Below are positions 52,455-60,368 of a stretch of DNA of 64,000 nt, one piece after another (positions within the stretch are counted from its first letter, which is position 1; each line of letters begins with the position of its first letter). The stretch lies in contig NZ_NIQU01000012.1 of NCBI RefSeq assembly GCF_002741105.1, positions 62,001 through 126,000 of the forward strand, given 5' to 3'. Origin of the DNA: Pseudomonas sediminis (GTDB lineage: Bacteria; Pseudomonadota; Gammaproteobacteria; Pseudomonadales; Pseudomonadaceae). Both the position numbers and the translations under genes were made by a program. Under the pieces are notes generated by a model. The model was not told the DNA's origin and searched no databases. It worked only from the letters and a program-made list of their open reading frames with translations.

Positions 52455-53795
52455 TCAGTCCAGCTTGACCACCTTGGCGAGGACCACCTTTGGCCCCTTC
52501 ATCTTCTTGACGATGATGCGCAGGCCATCGGTTTCCAGCACTTCCTCTTCATCAGGCATGCGCTTGAGCGTCTCGTAGATCAACCCGGCGAGGGTCTCGG
52601 CCTCGATATGGTCGAGGTCGACGCCGAGCAGGCGCTCGACCTTGGCCAGCGGCGTGTCGCCGCGCACCAGCAGCTTGCCCGGCTGGTAGGCAAGAATGCC
52701 GCGCTCGGCCTTGCGGTGTTCGTCCTGAATATCGCCAACCAGCGCTTCGAGCACGTCCTCCATGGTCAGGTAGCCGATCACCTTGCCGTCGGCCTCTTCG
52801 ACCAGGGCGAAGTGCGCGCCGCCCTGGCGGAACTGCTCGAGCAATTGCGACAGCGGCATGTGCCGGCTGACGCGCTCGAGCGGGTGCATCAGATCCGCCA
52901 GTTTGAGCGCCGACGGCAACATCTCCAGCAGTGACAGGTGCAACAGCAGGTCCTTGATGTGCAGCACACCGACGAACTCGCCCTTGCTCTCGTCGAAGAT
53001 CGGGTAGCGGCTGTACTTGTGGCGGCGGAAGGTGGTGAACACCTGATCCAGGCTGGCATTGAGCTCGAGGAAGATCAGGTCTTCACGCGAGTTGGCCCAG
53101 TCCACCACCTCCAGCTCGCCCAGCTCGACCGCCGAAGCCAGCACGCGCAAATCCTGGTCGTTGTCGCTGGTGGCACGGCTGGAATGCAGGATCAGCTTGA
53201 GCTCTTCACGGCTGTAATGATGCTCGTGGTGCGGCCCCGGCTCGCCCTGCCCGGCGATACGCAGAATGGCGTTGGCGCTGGCGTTGAGCACGAAGATCGC
53301 CGGGTACATCAGCCAATAGAAGGCGTACAGCGGCGCGGCCGTCCACAACGACAGCAGTTCCGGTTTACGAATTGCCCAGGACTTGGGCGCCAGCTCGCCG
53401 ATGACGATGTGCAGATAGGAAATGATCGAGAACGCAGTGAAGAAGGCGATGCCGTGAATCAGCTTGGGTGACTCCACGCCAACGGCTACCAGCAGCGGCG
53501 TCAGCAGCTCGGCGAAGGCCGGCTCACCGACCCAGCCAAGGCCCAGCGACGCCAGGGTGATACCCAGCTGACAGGCCGAGAGGTAGGCGTCCATCTGGTT
53601 GTGTACGGTGCGCAGAATATGTCCGCGCCAGCCATGGGCTTCGGCCAGGGCATCGACCTTGGTCGCGCGCAGACGCACGATGGCAAACTCCGCGGCGACG
53701 AAAAAGCCGTTGAGCAGAACCAGAAACAGGGCGAACAGCATGAGGCCGAAATCGGCGAAGTAGGCAGAAGCGGGGAGACTCGTGGAGGGGTCCAT
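52455..53795 (-). CDS. CNNM/CorC (HlyC) family transporter
   Basis: The 446-residue protein has an N-terminal DUF21/CNNM membrane domain (about 1-195; VLLNGFFVAAEFAIVRLRA, HIVIGELAPKSWAI), a tandem CBS pair (about 215-340) and a CorC_HlyC domain (about 355-440). Proteins of this family are linked to Mg2+/Co2+ efflux or homeostasis, and older databases call them hemolysins. It lies downstream of phoR on the same strand (62-nt gap) and may be part of the phoBR transcript. Confidence 0.88.
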   Translation of the reverse strand: MDPSTSLPASAYFADFGLMLFALFLVLLNGFFVAAEFAIVRLRATKVDALAEAHGWRGHILRTVHNQMDAYLSACQLGITLASLGLGWVGEPAFAELLTPLLVAVGVESPKLIHGIAFFTAFSIISYLHIVIGELAPKSWAIRKPELLSLWTAAPLYAFYWLMYPAIFVLNASANAILRIAGQGEPGPHHEHHYSREELKLILHSSRATSDNDQDLRVLASAVELGELEVVDWANSREDLIFLELNASLDQVFTTFRRHKYSRYPIFDESKGEFVGVLHIKDLLLHLSLLEMLPSALKLADLMHPLERVSRHMPLSQLLEQFRQGGAHFALVEEADGKVIGYLTMEDVLEALVGDIQDEHRKAERGILAYQPGKLLVRGDTPLAKVERLLGVDLDHIEAETLAGLIYETLKRMPDEEEVLETDGLRIIVKKMKGPKVVLAKVVKLD

Positions 53796-53857
53796 GAAGG
53801 TTCGGATTGGCCAAAGATCGCTAGAGGTTGGAGCTTCGCCGCGCCGAATGCAAGCAC

Positions 53858-55177
53858 TCAGCGCGCGCGCTGCACCATCTGCGCCGGGGCGAAATGGCAG
53901 GTGAAGGTGCTGCCCTTGCCGGGAACGCTACTGATCTCCAGGTTGCCACGGTGACGCAGCAGCACATGCTTGACGATGGCCAGGCCAAGGCCAGTGCCAC
54001 CGGTGTTGCTGGCGCGGCTCGAATCAACGCGATAGAAGCGCTCGGTCAACCGCGGCACGTGCTTGGCCTCGATGCCCATACCGGTATCACTGACCGACAG
54101 GTGTGCACCCTGCTCGTCACCCCACCAGCGAATGCGGATGTCGCCACCGGCCGGGGTGTACTTCACCGCATTGAACACCAGATTGGAGAAGGCGCTACGC
54201 AGCTCTGCCTCACTACCTTTGAGCTTCAGGTGCGGATCGGCCTCCAGGGTGATGCGATGCTGGTGCTCACCAGACAATGCCTGGGCATCGTTCTTGATCG
54301 ACAGCAGCATCAGGTCAGCCGCCACGGGCTGATTGTCCGACGGGTAGTCGGTGGCCTCCAGCTTGGCTAGCAGGAGCAGATCGTTGAGCAGGGTCTGCAT
54401 GCGCGCGCCCTGTTGCTGCATCTGCTGCAATGCGCGTAACCAGCGCGGATTGATCGCTTCGACGTTGTCCAGAAGCGTCTCCAGATAGCCGGCGATCACC
54501 GTCAGCGGCGTGCGCAGCTCGTGGGAGACGTTGGCGACGAAGTCCTTGCGCATCTGTTCCAGCTGATACAGGCGGGTGACATCACGCACCAGCAGCAGGT
54601 GCTCGCGATTACCGTAGCGGGTGATATGGAACTGCAAGCGGCGGCGATCATTGATCGGTGAAGGAATCTCCAACGCATCGGCATAGTTGCCACGCTCGAA
54701 GTACTCCTTGAAACGCGGGTCGCGCACCAGGTTGGCCAGTTGCTGGCCACTGTCCTGCGGGGTTTTCAGGCCCAGTAGCGTTTCCGCTGCACGGTTCCAC
54801 CATTCCAGGTTGCCATGGCTGTCGAGCATCAGCACGGCGTCCTTGAGGGCGGCAGTGGACTCCTGCACCCGGTCGATCACCGCCTGCAAGCGGCCACGCG
54901 CCTTCTGGTTACGCCGTTGCAGGTGGTAGATGCTGTCGAACACCTCGCCCCACAGGCCGTAGCCATCCGGCGGCGGTTCGTCGGGTTTGTGCTCGCGCAG
55001 CCATTTGTGCAGGCGCAGCAACTGGCTGAGGGTCCAGCCCAGATGAATGGCCAAGCCGCCAGCCAACACCCAGGCGTACTGGCCGGTGATGAAGCCCAGC
55101 AGCAGGCAGGCACCGATCAACAGCAACAGCCGGCGCACCACGGCGCCACGCCAGTTTTGATTCACGATGGAGCGCAT
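53858..55177 (-). CDS. phoR: Phosphate regulon sensor kinase PhoR
   Basis: PhoR phosphorylates PhoB under phosphate starvation. The 439-residue protein has two N-terminal membrane helices (about 14-32 and 34-50), a PAS domain (about 100-195), the phospho-accepting H219 in VSHELRTPL and a C-terminal ATPase domain with NLVFNAVKYTP, DTGMGIEAKHV and GGTGLGLAIVK. The 42-nt gap to phoB on the same strand indicates one operon. Confidence 0.96.
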   Translation of the reverse strand: MRSIVNQNWRGAVVRRLLLLIGACLLLGFITGQYAWVLAGGLAIHLGWTLSQLLRLHKWLREHKPDEPPPDGYGLWGEVFDSIYHLQRRNQKARGRLQAVIDRVQESTAALKDAVLMLDSHGNLEWWNRAAETLLGLKTPQDSGQQLANLVRDPRFKEYFERGNYADALEIPSPINDRRRLQFHITRYGNREHLLLVRDVTRLYQLEQMRKDFVANVSHELRTPLTVIAGYLETLLDNVEAINPRWLRALQQMQQQGARMQTLLNDLLLLAKLEATDYPSDNQPVAADLMLLSIKNDAQALSGEHQHRITLEADPHLKLKGSEAELRSAFSNLVFNAVKYTPAGGDIRIRWWGDEQGAHLSVSDTGMGIEAKHVPRLTERFYRVDSSRASNTGGTGLGLAIVKHVLLRHRGNLEISSVPGKGSTFTCHFAPAQMVQRAR

Positions 55178-55219
55178 CCTTGTCAGAAGAGCGAGTGCGC
55201 AGAAGCACCGCGTCAGCGA

Positions 55220-55909
55220 TCAACCTTTGGTGGAGAAACGATACCCAGTCCCGCGCACGGTTTGTACCAGGTTTTCGTAGGCATCACCGAGCGCCTTGCG
55301 CAGGCGACGAATATGCACGTCGACGGTGCGCTCCTCGACGTAGACGTTGCCGCCCCAGACCTGATCGAGCAGTTGACCACGGGTGTAGGCGCGCTCCTGA
55401 TGGGTCATGAAGAACTGCAGCAGACGGTATTCGGTCGGGCCCATCTCGGCAGGTTTGCCGTCTATGGTCACGCGGTGGCTGATCGGGTCGAGCAGCAGGC
55501 CACCAACCTCGATCGGCGCCTCGCCATCACTTGGGCCGGCACGGCGCAGCACGGCCTTGAGGCGGGCCACCAGTTCACGCGGCGAGAAGGGCTTGGTGAT
55601 GTAGTCATCGGCGCCGACTTCCAGGCCCTGGATCTTGTTGTCCTCTTCGCCCTTGGCGGTGAGCATGATGATCGGGATATCGCTGGTCAGCTCGTCGCGC
55701 TTGAGCCGGCGCGCCAACTCGATGCCACTGGTGCCGGGTAGCATCCAGTCGAGCAGGATCAGATCGGGTTTACGGTCGACGATCACGGCGTGGGCCTGCT
55801 GGGTATTTTCCGCCTCCAGGCACTCGTAACCGGCCATCTCCAGGGCCACCGCAATCATCTCGCGGATCGGTGCTTCGTCATCGACGATCAGGATGTTCTT
55901 GCCAACCAT
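55220..55909 (-). CDS. phoB: Phosphate regulon response regulator PhoB
   Basis: PhoB activates phosphate-scavenging genes by binding Pho boxes. The 229-residue protein has a receiver domain with D54 (ILLDWMLPGTSG) and the acidic pair D10/D11, and an OmpR-type winged helix (about 130-228; LTRRLR-like recognition region RTVDVHIRRLRKALGDAYEN). A Pho box lies 51 nt upstream of the start, so phoBR is autoregulated. Confidence 0.97.
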   Translation of the reverse strand: MVGKNILIVDDEAPIREMIAVALEMAGYECLEAENTQQAHAVIVDRKPDLILLDWMLPGTSGIELARRLKRDELTSDIPIIMLTAKGEEDNKIQGLEVGADDYITKPFSPRELVARLKAVLRRAGPSDGEAPIEVGGLLLDPISHRVTIDGKPAEMGPTEYRLLQFFMTHQERAYTRGQLLDQVWGGNVYVEERTVDVHIRRLRKALGDAYENLVQTVRGTGYRFSTKG

Positions 55910-55959
55910 GGTCCTGCCTCGGTTCGTTCAACTGTCTGCGCGCATTAGATAACGGAATT

Positions 55960-55977
55960 ATTGCAGCGATATGACAG
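55960..55977 (-). promoter_or_regulatory. Pho box upstream of phoB
   Basis: On the minus strand CTGTCAT-ATCG-CTGCAAT matches the PhoB half-site CTGTCAT twice (7/7 and 5/7) with the standard 4-nt spacer. It lies 51 nt before the phoB ATG, in the phoB-ubiA spacer. Confidence 0.7.
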
Positions 55978-55991
55978 ATGCGCGGCAGCAC

Positions 55992-56882
55992 TTAACGCAA
56001 CGCGTAATCCAGCACGATCCCGACGAAGATCGCCAGCCCCGCCCAGTGGTTGTGCAGGAAGGCGTTGAAGCACACCAATGGCTCGCGACGGCGGGTCACG
56101 TGGAACTCCCAGGCGAAGCAGGCGGCGGCCGCCAACAGGCCGAGGTGGAAGTACAGGCCCAGCTCGAAGCGCGCGCCAGCCAGCAGCAGGCAGAGCAACG
56201 CCAGCCCCTGCAGGATGGCGATGATCAGGCGGTCTGCATCACCGAACAGGATGGCCGTGGACTTCACCCCAATCTTCAGGTCGTCCTCACGGTCGGCCAT
56301 GGCGTAGTAGGTATCGTAGGCCACGGTCCACAGCAGGTTGGCAATGTACAGCAGCCAGGCTTCGGGCGGCAGACTGCCGGTTTCGGCGGTGAAGGCCATC
56401 GGCATGCCCCAGGAGAAGGCCGCGCCGAGCACCACCTGCGGGTAGAAGGTGTAGCGCTTCATGAAGGGGTAGCAGGCAGCCAGGGCCAGGCCGCCGAAAG
56501 ACAGCCAGATGGTGGTGGCATTGGTGAACAACACCAGCACGAAGCTCAGCGCCACCAGCACGGCGAACAGCACCAGCGCCTCGCGCGGCTTGACCTTGCC
56601 GCTGGCCAGCGGGCGCGCTTTGGTACGGCTGACGTGACCATCGAAGTTGCGGTCGGCGTAGTCGTTGATCACGCAACCGGCGGCCCGCATGAGGATCACG
56701 CCGACGACAAAAATGAACAGGTTCTTCGCGCTCGGCACGCCTTCGGCCGCTACCCACAGTGCCCACAATGTCGGCCACAACAGCAGATAAATGCCGATGG
56801 GCTTGTCCAGGCGCATCAACTGAATGAAATCCCAGGCGCGCGGGTGCAGGCGGGTGGTCGATTGCAGCAGGCGGGTGTACAT
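55992..56882 (-). CDS. ubiA: 4-hydroxybenzoate octaprenyltransferase UbiA
   Basis: UbiA attaches the prenyl chain to 4-hydroxybenzoate in ubiquinone synthesis, in the inner membrane. The 296-residue protein has about eight membrane helices and the two aspartate-rich motifs NDYADRNFDG (near 70) and DREDDLKIG (near 195). The start at 56882 (MYTRLLQSTT) has GGAGACG upstream; a longer frame through a REP-like repeat is rejected. ubiC, which makes its substrate, is upstream on the same strand. Confidence 0.96.
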   Translation of the reverse strand: MYTRLLQSTTRLHPRAWDFIQLMRLDKPIGIYLLLWPTLWALWVAAEGVPSAKNLFIFVVGVILMRAAGCVINDYADRNFDGHVSRTKARPLASGKVKPREALVLFAVLVALSFVLVLFTNATTIWLSFGGLALAACYPFMKRYTFYPQVVLGAAFSWGMPMAFTAETGSLPPEAWLLYIANLLWTVAYDTYYAMADREDDLKIGVKSTAILFGDADRLIIAILQGLALLCLLLAGARFELGLYFHLGLLAAAACFAWEFHVTRRREPLVCFNAFLHNHWAGLAIFVGIVLDYALR

Positions 56883-57117
56883 CGAGGCGTCTCCGTGCAG
56901 GTTGCGCGGATTATACGAGGAAGCGTGTGTGGGAGGCGCTTTAGCGGCGATGCTCACCGCCACAAGCGGTTCAACGCGTAGAGCCTACTCGGCTTGGCTT
57001 CCTGCGTCGCTCTACCTCCTGCATCCATGCAGCGTGTAGGGCGTACTAGCGAAGCAGTACGCCATGTGCCTGACAAACAACAGGGATTAGCCTGAGTAGA
57101 CAATGCTAATGCGAACG
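56883..57117. repeat. ubiC-ubiA spacer with two intergenic repeats
   Basis: A single REP arm (GTGGGAGGCGCTTTAGCGGC, 56930-56949) and a palindrome with 8-bp arms GGCGTACT at 57040-57047 and 57056-57063 lie between ubiC and ubiA on the minus strand. They separate two genes that are usually in one operon. Nothing else is recognisable in this 235-nt stretch. Confidence 0.6.
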
Positions 57118-57669
57118 CTAGGCCTCGATGCCCGCCGCCCGCCAGAAGTCAGGCAGAAACACCTCGGCCACCAACACACCGAGCGCACCCCGGCTGAAGC
57201 ACGAACGCCGCGCCCACAGGCGCTCTTCGCACACCTCCTGCGGCAGCCAGGCAGCTGGATAACGGCAGGCTTGCAACTCACCCCGATCAAAGGCCCGGTC
57301 ACTGAACAGCAGCTCGCCCAGCGAGCGACTGCCCAGCTCGGCCAGATTCAAGCCGGAACCTTCCAGCGCACTGCGCGCGGCAACGCTACGGGCGAATACC
57401 CAGGCTTGCCCACGGCCACGCAGGTACACCTCGCGCACCCAACCCTGGCTGCCATCGGCCACGCCGAGCAGTGCGCACTCGTCACTGCGCAGGCGCTGCC
57501 AACCCTCCTGCAGCGGCGTCACCGAGAAGCCGTCGTCGGATAGCGCGGTCAGGCGCCGGGTCAGCGAATCCTCGTTGAATAGCCAGTCGCGCACGCCGGC
57601 ACAAGGCTGCGGATGCAACTGGGCATTGGTGAGCCAGCGCGGCGGATGGGTGAGAGCGGCGTGAGGCAC
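57118..57669 (-). CDS. ubiC: Chorismate-pyruvate lyase UbiC
   Basis: UbiC releases 4-hydroxybenzoate from chorismate, the first committed step of ubiquinone synthesis. The 183-residue protein fits the family: WLFNEDSLTRRL near residue 29, REVYLRGRGQAWVFARSV (active-site Arg) and the end VFLPDFW. It is upstream of ubiA with a repeat-filled spacer between. Confidence 0.92.
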   Translation of the reverse strand: MPHAALTHPPRWLTNAQLHPQPCAGVRDWLFNEDSLTRRLTALSDDGFSVTPLQEGWQRLRSDECALLGVADGSQGWVREVYLRGRGQAWVFARSVAARSALEGSGLNLAELGSRSLGELLFSDRAFDRGELQACRYPAAWLPQEVCEERLWARRSCFSRGALGVLVAEVFLPDFWRAAGIEA

Positions 57670-57746
57670 GGCAAGAAGTCACTACAGATCGGAAGCGCGC
57701 GAGTCTAGCACGGCGCGATAGTCGCTTTTTGCACACGAAGGCAGTC

Positions 57747-57823
57747 GCCGCTGAAGCGCCTCCCACAGTGCAGCCCTCGACTCAGATGCTGGCAATCGCC
57801 CATGTGGGAGGGGCGTTAGCCGC
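57747..57823. repeat. Degenerate REP pair
   Basis: Arms at 57747-57767 (GCCGCTGAAGCGCCTCCCACA) and 57803-57823 are imperfect complements, the same family as 7279-7337. The pair lies exactly between flgN and ubiC and probably ends the flagellar transcript. Confidence 0.7.
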
Positions 57824-57826
57824 AAC

Positions 57827-58273
57827 TCAATACGGCTGCGGCGCGTACAACTGCGCCGAGCCCGGCTCGCCGAGCAGCTGTTCGAGAATCTCGTGGTGCA
57901 TGGCCAGCAGCTTGCCGTTGCGCTCATTGAGGCGTTTGCACTGGCCGGCCAGTTGGCCGAGTTGCTCCCAGATATGGGCGAGGTGATTGCGCTGAGCCTG
58001 TGGATAACGCGTCAGCAGCTTCTGCATGGCGCTGTTGCCGCTGCCCAGCTGAAAGGCTGCCAGCACCTTGCTTCGCCGTTCGGCGCGGGCCTTGGCCTGG
58101 TCGACCAGCGGCAGGATCTGCTCGTTGAGCAGATCGATCTGCTGACTGTCACGCTTGAGCAACTGCTGATACAGCTCCTGCATCAACCCGCGCAGAACCA
58201 GGTAGTCGGCGCAGTCCTGTTCCAGGTCCTGCTCGACGACCAGCAGCAGCTGTTGCTCACGCGTGGTGGTCAC
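57827..58273 (-). CDS. flgN: Flagellar export chaperone FlgN
   Basis: FlgN is the cytoplasmic chaperone for the hook-filament junction proteins FlgK and FlgL. The 148-residue protein is almost entirely helical coiled coil (LRGLMQELYQQLLKRDSQQI; KLLAMHHEILEQLLGEPG), as in FlgN. It overlaps flgM by ATGA. It is the last gene of the flagellar operon on the minus strand. Confidence 0.8.
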   Translation of the reverse strand: MTTTREQQLLLVVEQDLEQDCADYLVLRGLMQELYQQLLKRDSQQIDLLNEQILPLVDQAKARAERRSKVLAAFQLGSGNSAMQKLLTRYPQAQRNHLAHIWEQLGQLAGQCKRLNERNGKLLAMHHEILEQLLGEPGSAQLYAPQPY

Positions 58274-58548
58274 GCATCGCTACCGCTGTGATAGGTCAGC
58301 ATGCTGCCGGCCAGCGCGGCCGGATCGCTGCTCAGTTCACCGCGGGCCAGCGCCGCCTTGAGCTGGGCAACCTTGTCCAGGTCGACTTCGGGGAGGCTGC
58401 GCAAGGCGTCTTGCAGCTGCTCCAGACTCGGCTCCTGGCTGACGCTCGCACGGGCATTGCCGCTCGACTGCGCACGGGCGCTCTGTACCTGTGCCGGAGC
58501 GTCGCTGGCCGGGTTAAGGCTGGGCTTGAGATGCCTGCTGATTTCCAT
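58270..58548 (-). CDS. flgM: Anti-sigma-28 factor FlgM
   Basis: FlgM holds the flagellar sigma factor FliA inactive until the hook-basal body exports it. The 92-residue protein has a disordered, Ser/Ala-rich N-terminal half and a helical C-terminal half (QLQDALRSLPEVDLDKVAQLKAALARGEL) of FlgM type; D-KVA-L-x-A and G-L-x-x-D-P/A are the usual landmarks. It is followed by flgN with a 4-nt overlap. Its spacer to fliJ (77 nt) contains a weak sigma-28-like sequence. Confidence 0.78.
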   Translation of the reverse strand: MEISRHLKPSLNPASDAPAQVQSARAQSSGNARASVSQEPSLEQLQDALRSLPEVDLDKVAQLKAALARGELSSDPAALAGSMLTYHSGSDA

Positions 58549-58582
58549 GATTCGAATCCAACTCGCGTGGTGTTATGGCCTA

Positions 58583-58610
58583 AGAGCGACCGGGCGCGGC
58601 AAGAACTTAA
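58583..58610 (-). promoter_or_regulatory. Weak sigma-28-like promoter before flgM
   Basis: Minus strand: TTAAGTTC (6 of 8 to the TAAAGTTT -35), 12-nt spacer, GTCGCTCT (4 of 8 to GCCGATAA), about 35 nt before the flgM ATG. The position suits a late flagellar promoter but the match is poor. Confidence 0.25.
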
Positions 58611-58625
58611 ACGCGTCGTGCAAAA

Positions 58626-59051
58626 TTAACCGACCTGGGCTCGCCACCAGGCCTGCGCGGCCAGGCCATCCTGGATCTTCTGCTCCTGACGGGCAAGCAG
58701 ATCCTGCCACTCGCCCATCTTGCCCTCGAGAAACTGAGTGATGACCTTCTCGCTGCGCATCGCCGCCAGCAGCTCGCCCTGAATACGCGTCAGGTTCTGC
58801 TCGGCCAGCGCCAGCTCGCGGCGCTGCAGTTCGACCATCTTGTACAGCGTCGCCTTGTAGCGCTGCTGGTTGTCGCGCTGCAGCGGCGTGGTCATGGGTA
58901 CGCTGAAACCGCACAAGCGACTTAGCCCGGTGATGTTGTTGCGATAACGCTGACACAGGTTCTGCTGATAACTCACGCGCCCAAGCATCTGCTGCACGCG
59001 GTTGCCACGCAGGCTGGCCAGACGGCCAAGCACTTCCAGCTGTTCTTTCAT
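58626..59051 (-). CDS. fliJ: Flagellar protein FliJ
   Basis: FliJ is the central stalk of the flagellar export ATPase and a chaperone escort. The 141-residue protein is one long antiparallel coiled coil (QQMLGRVSYQQNLCQRYRNN; KMVELQRRELALAEQNLTRI), the typical FliJ length and make-up. The start at 59051 overlaps the fliI stop by ATGA; the frame extends upstream only as antisense-like readthrough of fliI. Confidence 0.82.
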   Translation of the reverse strand: MKEQLEVLGRLASLRGNRVQQMLGRVSYQQNLCQRYRNNITGLSRLCGFSVPMTTPLQRDNQQRYKATLYKMVELQRRELALAEQNLTRIQGELLAAMRSEKVITQFLEGKMGEWQDLLARQEQKIQDGLAAQAWWRAQVG

Positions 59052-60364
59052 TTGATGATGCTCTGCAAGGTGGCGATGCTGGCGCCGAGCTCGGCGCCGC
59101 TGCCGACCTCCTGACGCAGGAAGCGTTCGAGACTGGGCGCCAGCTGCACGGCGCGGTCGGTCTTGGCATCCATGCCCGGCGTGTAGCCGCCGAGCGGGAT
59201 CAGCTCCTTGATCTTCTCGAAGGTGCTGTAGAACTCTTTGAACTGCCGCCCAGCCGCCAGATGTGCCGCCTCGCCGACCTGGCTCATGCAGCGGCTGACC
59301 GACGCGGAAATGTCGATGGCCGGGTAGTGGCCGACATCGGCCAGGCGCCGTGACAGCACGATATGGCCGTCGAGAATCGCCCGCGCGCAATCGACGATCG
59401 GGTCCTGATGGTCGTCGCCTTCGGCCAGCACGGTGTAGATGGCACTCAGGCTGCCACTGCCGCTCTCACCGTTGCCGGCGCTCTCCACCAGCTCCGGCAG
59501 CATGCCGAACACCGACGGCGGATAGCCCTTGGTCGCCGGCGGCTCACCGAGGGCCAGGGCGATCTCGCGCTGGGCCATGGCGTAGCGGGTCAGCGAGTCG
59601 ACCAGCAGCAGCACGTCCTGGCCCTGATCGCGAAAATAGGCGGCGATGCTGTGGCACAGCTCGGTGGCCTTCAGACGCATCAGCGGTGATTCGTTGGCTG
59701 GCGCCACCACCACTACGGCCTTGCGCAGTCCTTCTTCGCCAAGGGAGTGCAGGATGAACTCCTGCACCTCACGCCCGCGCTCGCCGATCAGCCCGACCAC
59801 CACCACGTCGGCCTTGGTCTGCCGGGTAATCATCCCCAGCAGTACGCTCTTTCCCACCCCGGAGCCGGCGAACAGGCCGACGCGCTGCCCTTTGCCGAGG
59901 GTCAGCAGGCCATTGATGGCGCGCACGCCAACATCCAGCGCGGCCTCAACCGGACGACGGCGGAGCGGGTTGACCCTGGGCAGTTCGATCGGCAATGGGT
60001 CGCGCCCACTCAACTTGCCACGCTCATCCAGCGGCTCGCCAAGACCGTTGACCACGCGCCCTAACCAGGACTCGTCGATCTGCAGCAGCGCTTCGTCCTT
60101 GGCCGGGAACACCCGCGAGCCAGCGGCCAGGCCGACCGGCTTCTTGAACGGCATCAGGTAGGTGATATCGCGGTTGAAGCCGACCACCTGAGCATCCAGC
60201 AGGCTGCCATCGGCCTGCTCGACGCGACAGCGCTGGCCGGTGCTGCGCTGGCAGCCGAGGCTCTCCAGCAGCATGCCCGAGACCCGCACCAGGCGCCCGG
60301 CGACCTTGGCCAGTTGCACGCCATCGAGCGAGCGCAGCGCTTCGTCGAGCTTGTAATCGAGCAT
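59048..60364 (-). CDS. fliI: Flagellum-specific ATPase FliI
   Basis: FliI is the F1-beta-like hexameric ATPase of the flagellar type III export apparatus. The 438-residue protein has Walker A AGSGVGKS (166-173), GERGREV (194-200) with the catalytic Glu, and Walker B VLLLVD (251-256), then SLTRYAMAQREIALA. It starts 4 nt after fliH. It is slightly shorter at the N-terminus than the polar FliI of Pseudomonas as I know it. Confidence 0.93.
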   Translation of the reverse strand: MLDYKLDEALRSLDGVQLAKVAGRLVRVSGMLLESLGCQRSTGQRCRVEQADGSLLDAQVVGFNRDITYLMPFKKPVGLAAGSRVFPAKDEALLQIDESWLGRVVNGLGEPLDERGKLSGRDPLPIELPRVNPLRRRPVEAALDVGVRAINGLLTLGKGQRVGLFAGSGVGKSVLLGMITRQTKADVVVVGLIGERGREVQEFILHSLGEEGLRKAVVVVAPANESPLMRLKATELCHSIAAYFRDQGQDVLLLVDSLTRYAMAQREIALALGEPPATKGYPPSVFGMLPELVESAGNGESGSGSLSAIYTVLAEGDDHQDPIVDCARAILDGHIVLSRRLADVGHYPAIDISASVSRCMSQVGEAAHLAAGRQFKEFYSTFEKIKELIPLGGYTPGMDAKTDRAVQLAPSLERFLRQEVGSGAELGASIATLQSIIK

Positions 60365-60368
60365 TCGC

